6,808 nt of DNA, taken from contig CAMLMM010000090.1 in NCBI GenBank assembly GCA_946481105.1, positions 1-6,808 on the forward strand. The letters run 5' to 3'. Under the pieces are notes generated by a model. It searched no databases. It worked only from the letters and a program-made list of their open reading frames with translations, and was not told the DNA's origin. Positions 6,704 to 6,808 of the stretch are shown here, one piece after another; the stretch's first letter is position 1, and the number at the start of each line of letters is the position of its first letter. The position numbers and the translations under genes were made by a program. The DNA comes from an uncultured Alphaproteobacteria bacterium. GTDB lineage: Bacteria; Pseudomonadota; Alphaproteobacteria; Micavibrionales; Micavibrionaceae.

Positions 6704-6808
6704 TTACTCGGCTGCGATATTACCCAAAGCGGCAGCCGCTCCTCTATATTCCATTATACGCTTTTCCATCTCCGGACGGAAGTGTCGTACGAGCCCCTGG
6801 ATTGGCCA
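6704..6808 (-). CDS. nuoF: NADH-quinone oxidoreductase subunit F, C-terminal end (partial)
   Basis: The last 34 codons of a minus-strand gene enter from the right edge and end in tandem stops TAA TAA (6701-6706). The residues WPIQGLVRHFRPEMEKRI match the conserved C-terminus of NuoF, the 51-kDa subunit that binds FMN, NADH and cluster N3; those sites lie outside the window. An alanine-rich tail (GAAAALGNIAAE) follows. The position upstream of nuoG agrees with the usual nuoE-F-G order, apart from the intervening exported protein that starts five bases later. The gene is cut by the window edge, not broken. Confidence 0.93.
   Translation of the reverse strand, partial: WPIQGLVRHFRPEMEKRIMEYRGAAAALGNIAAE

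Noticed and set aside
1..6808. CRISPR array, tRNA/rRNA gene, toxin-antitoxin or phage-defence module
   Set aside because: No regularly spaced repeats, no tRNA-like cloverleaf sequence and no reading frames of such families were seen. The window is filled by core metabolic and chemotaxis genes.

Overview
The window looks like chromosomal DNA of an alphaproteobacterium of moderate GC (about half by eye, not computed). The clues are the NuoG lacking ligands for cluster N7, a short glutamyl-tRNA synthetase of the kind that many alphaproteobacteria carry as one of two paralogues, and a CheZ with the catalytic FQDLTGQ motif. The exact order is an inference; a Rhodospirillales- or Micavibrio-like lineage would fit.

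Layout. Positions 1-255 are non-coding or nearly so. They may hold the last codons of an upstream gene, and they carry a compound palindromic repeat (about 64-160) made of two G/C-rich hairpins inside short outer inverted arms. gltX (256-1605, +) follows. It converges on cheZ (1618-2322, -) with only 12 bases between the stop codons. A 95-base AT-rich gap then separates cheZ from a block of respiratory complex I genes, all on the minus strand. In transcription order this block is the end of nuoF (6808-6704), an unrecognised exported four-cysteine protein (6698-6075), nuoG (6003-3949), nuoH (3945-2923) and nuoI (2906-2418).

How the genes work together. NuoF, NuoG and NuoI belong to the hydrophilic arm of NADH:quinone oxidoreductase: NADH oxidation, the iron-sulfur chain, and the last two 4Fe-4S clusters before quinone. 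NuoH is the membrane subunit that helps form the quinone site. The spacing (3-16 bases for G-H and H-I, 5 bases between nuoF and the exported protein) indicates one transcript. nuoI is not followed by nuoJ, so the rest of the membrane arm must be encoded elsewhere if the complex is complete. cheZ, encoding a CheY-P phosphatase, sits at the downstream end of this operon with no strong terminator in between.

Most of the window is conserved housekeeping sequence, and I do not see a defence system, mobile enzyme, RNA gene or CRISPR array. The points most worth a second look are the secreted four-cysteine protein embedded between nuoF and nuoG, a 7-bp inverted repeat that would put the nuoG start codon in a hairpin, and the break in nuo gene order at cheZ.
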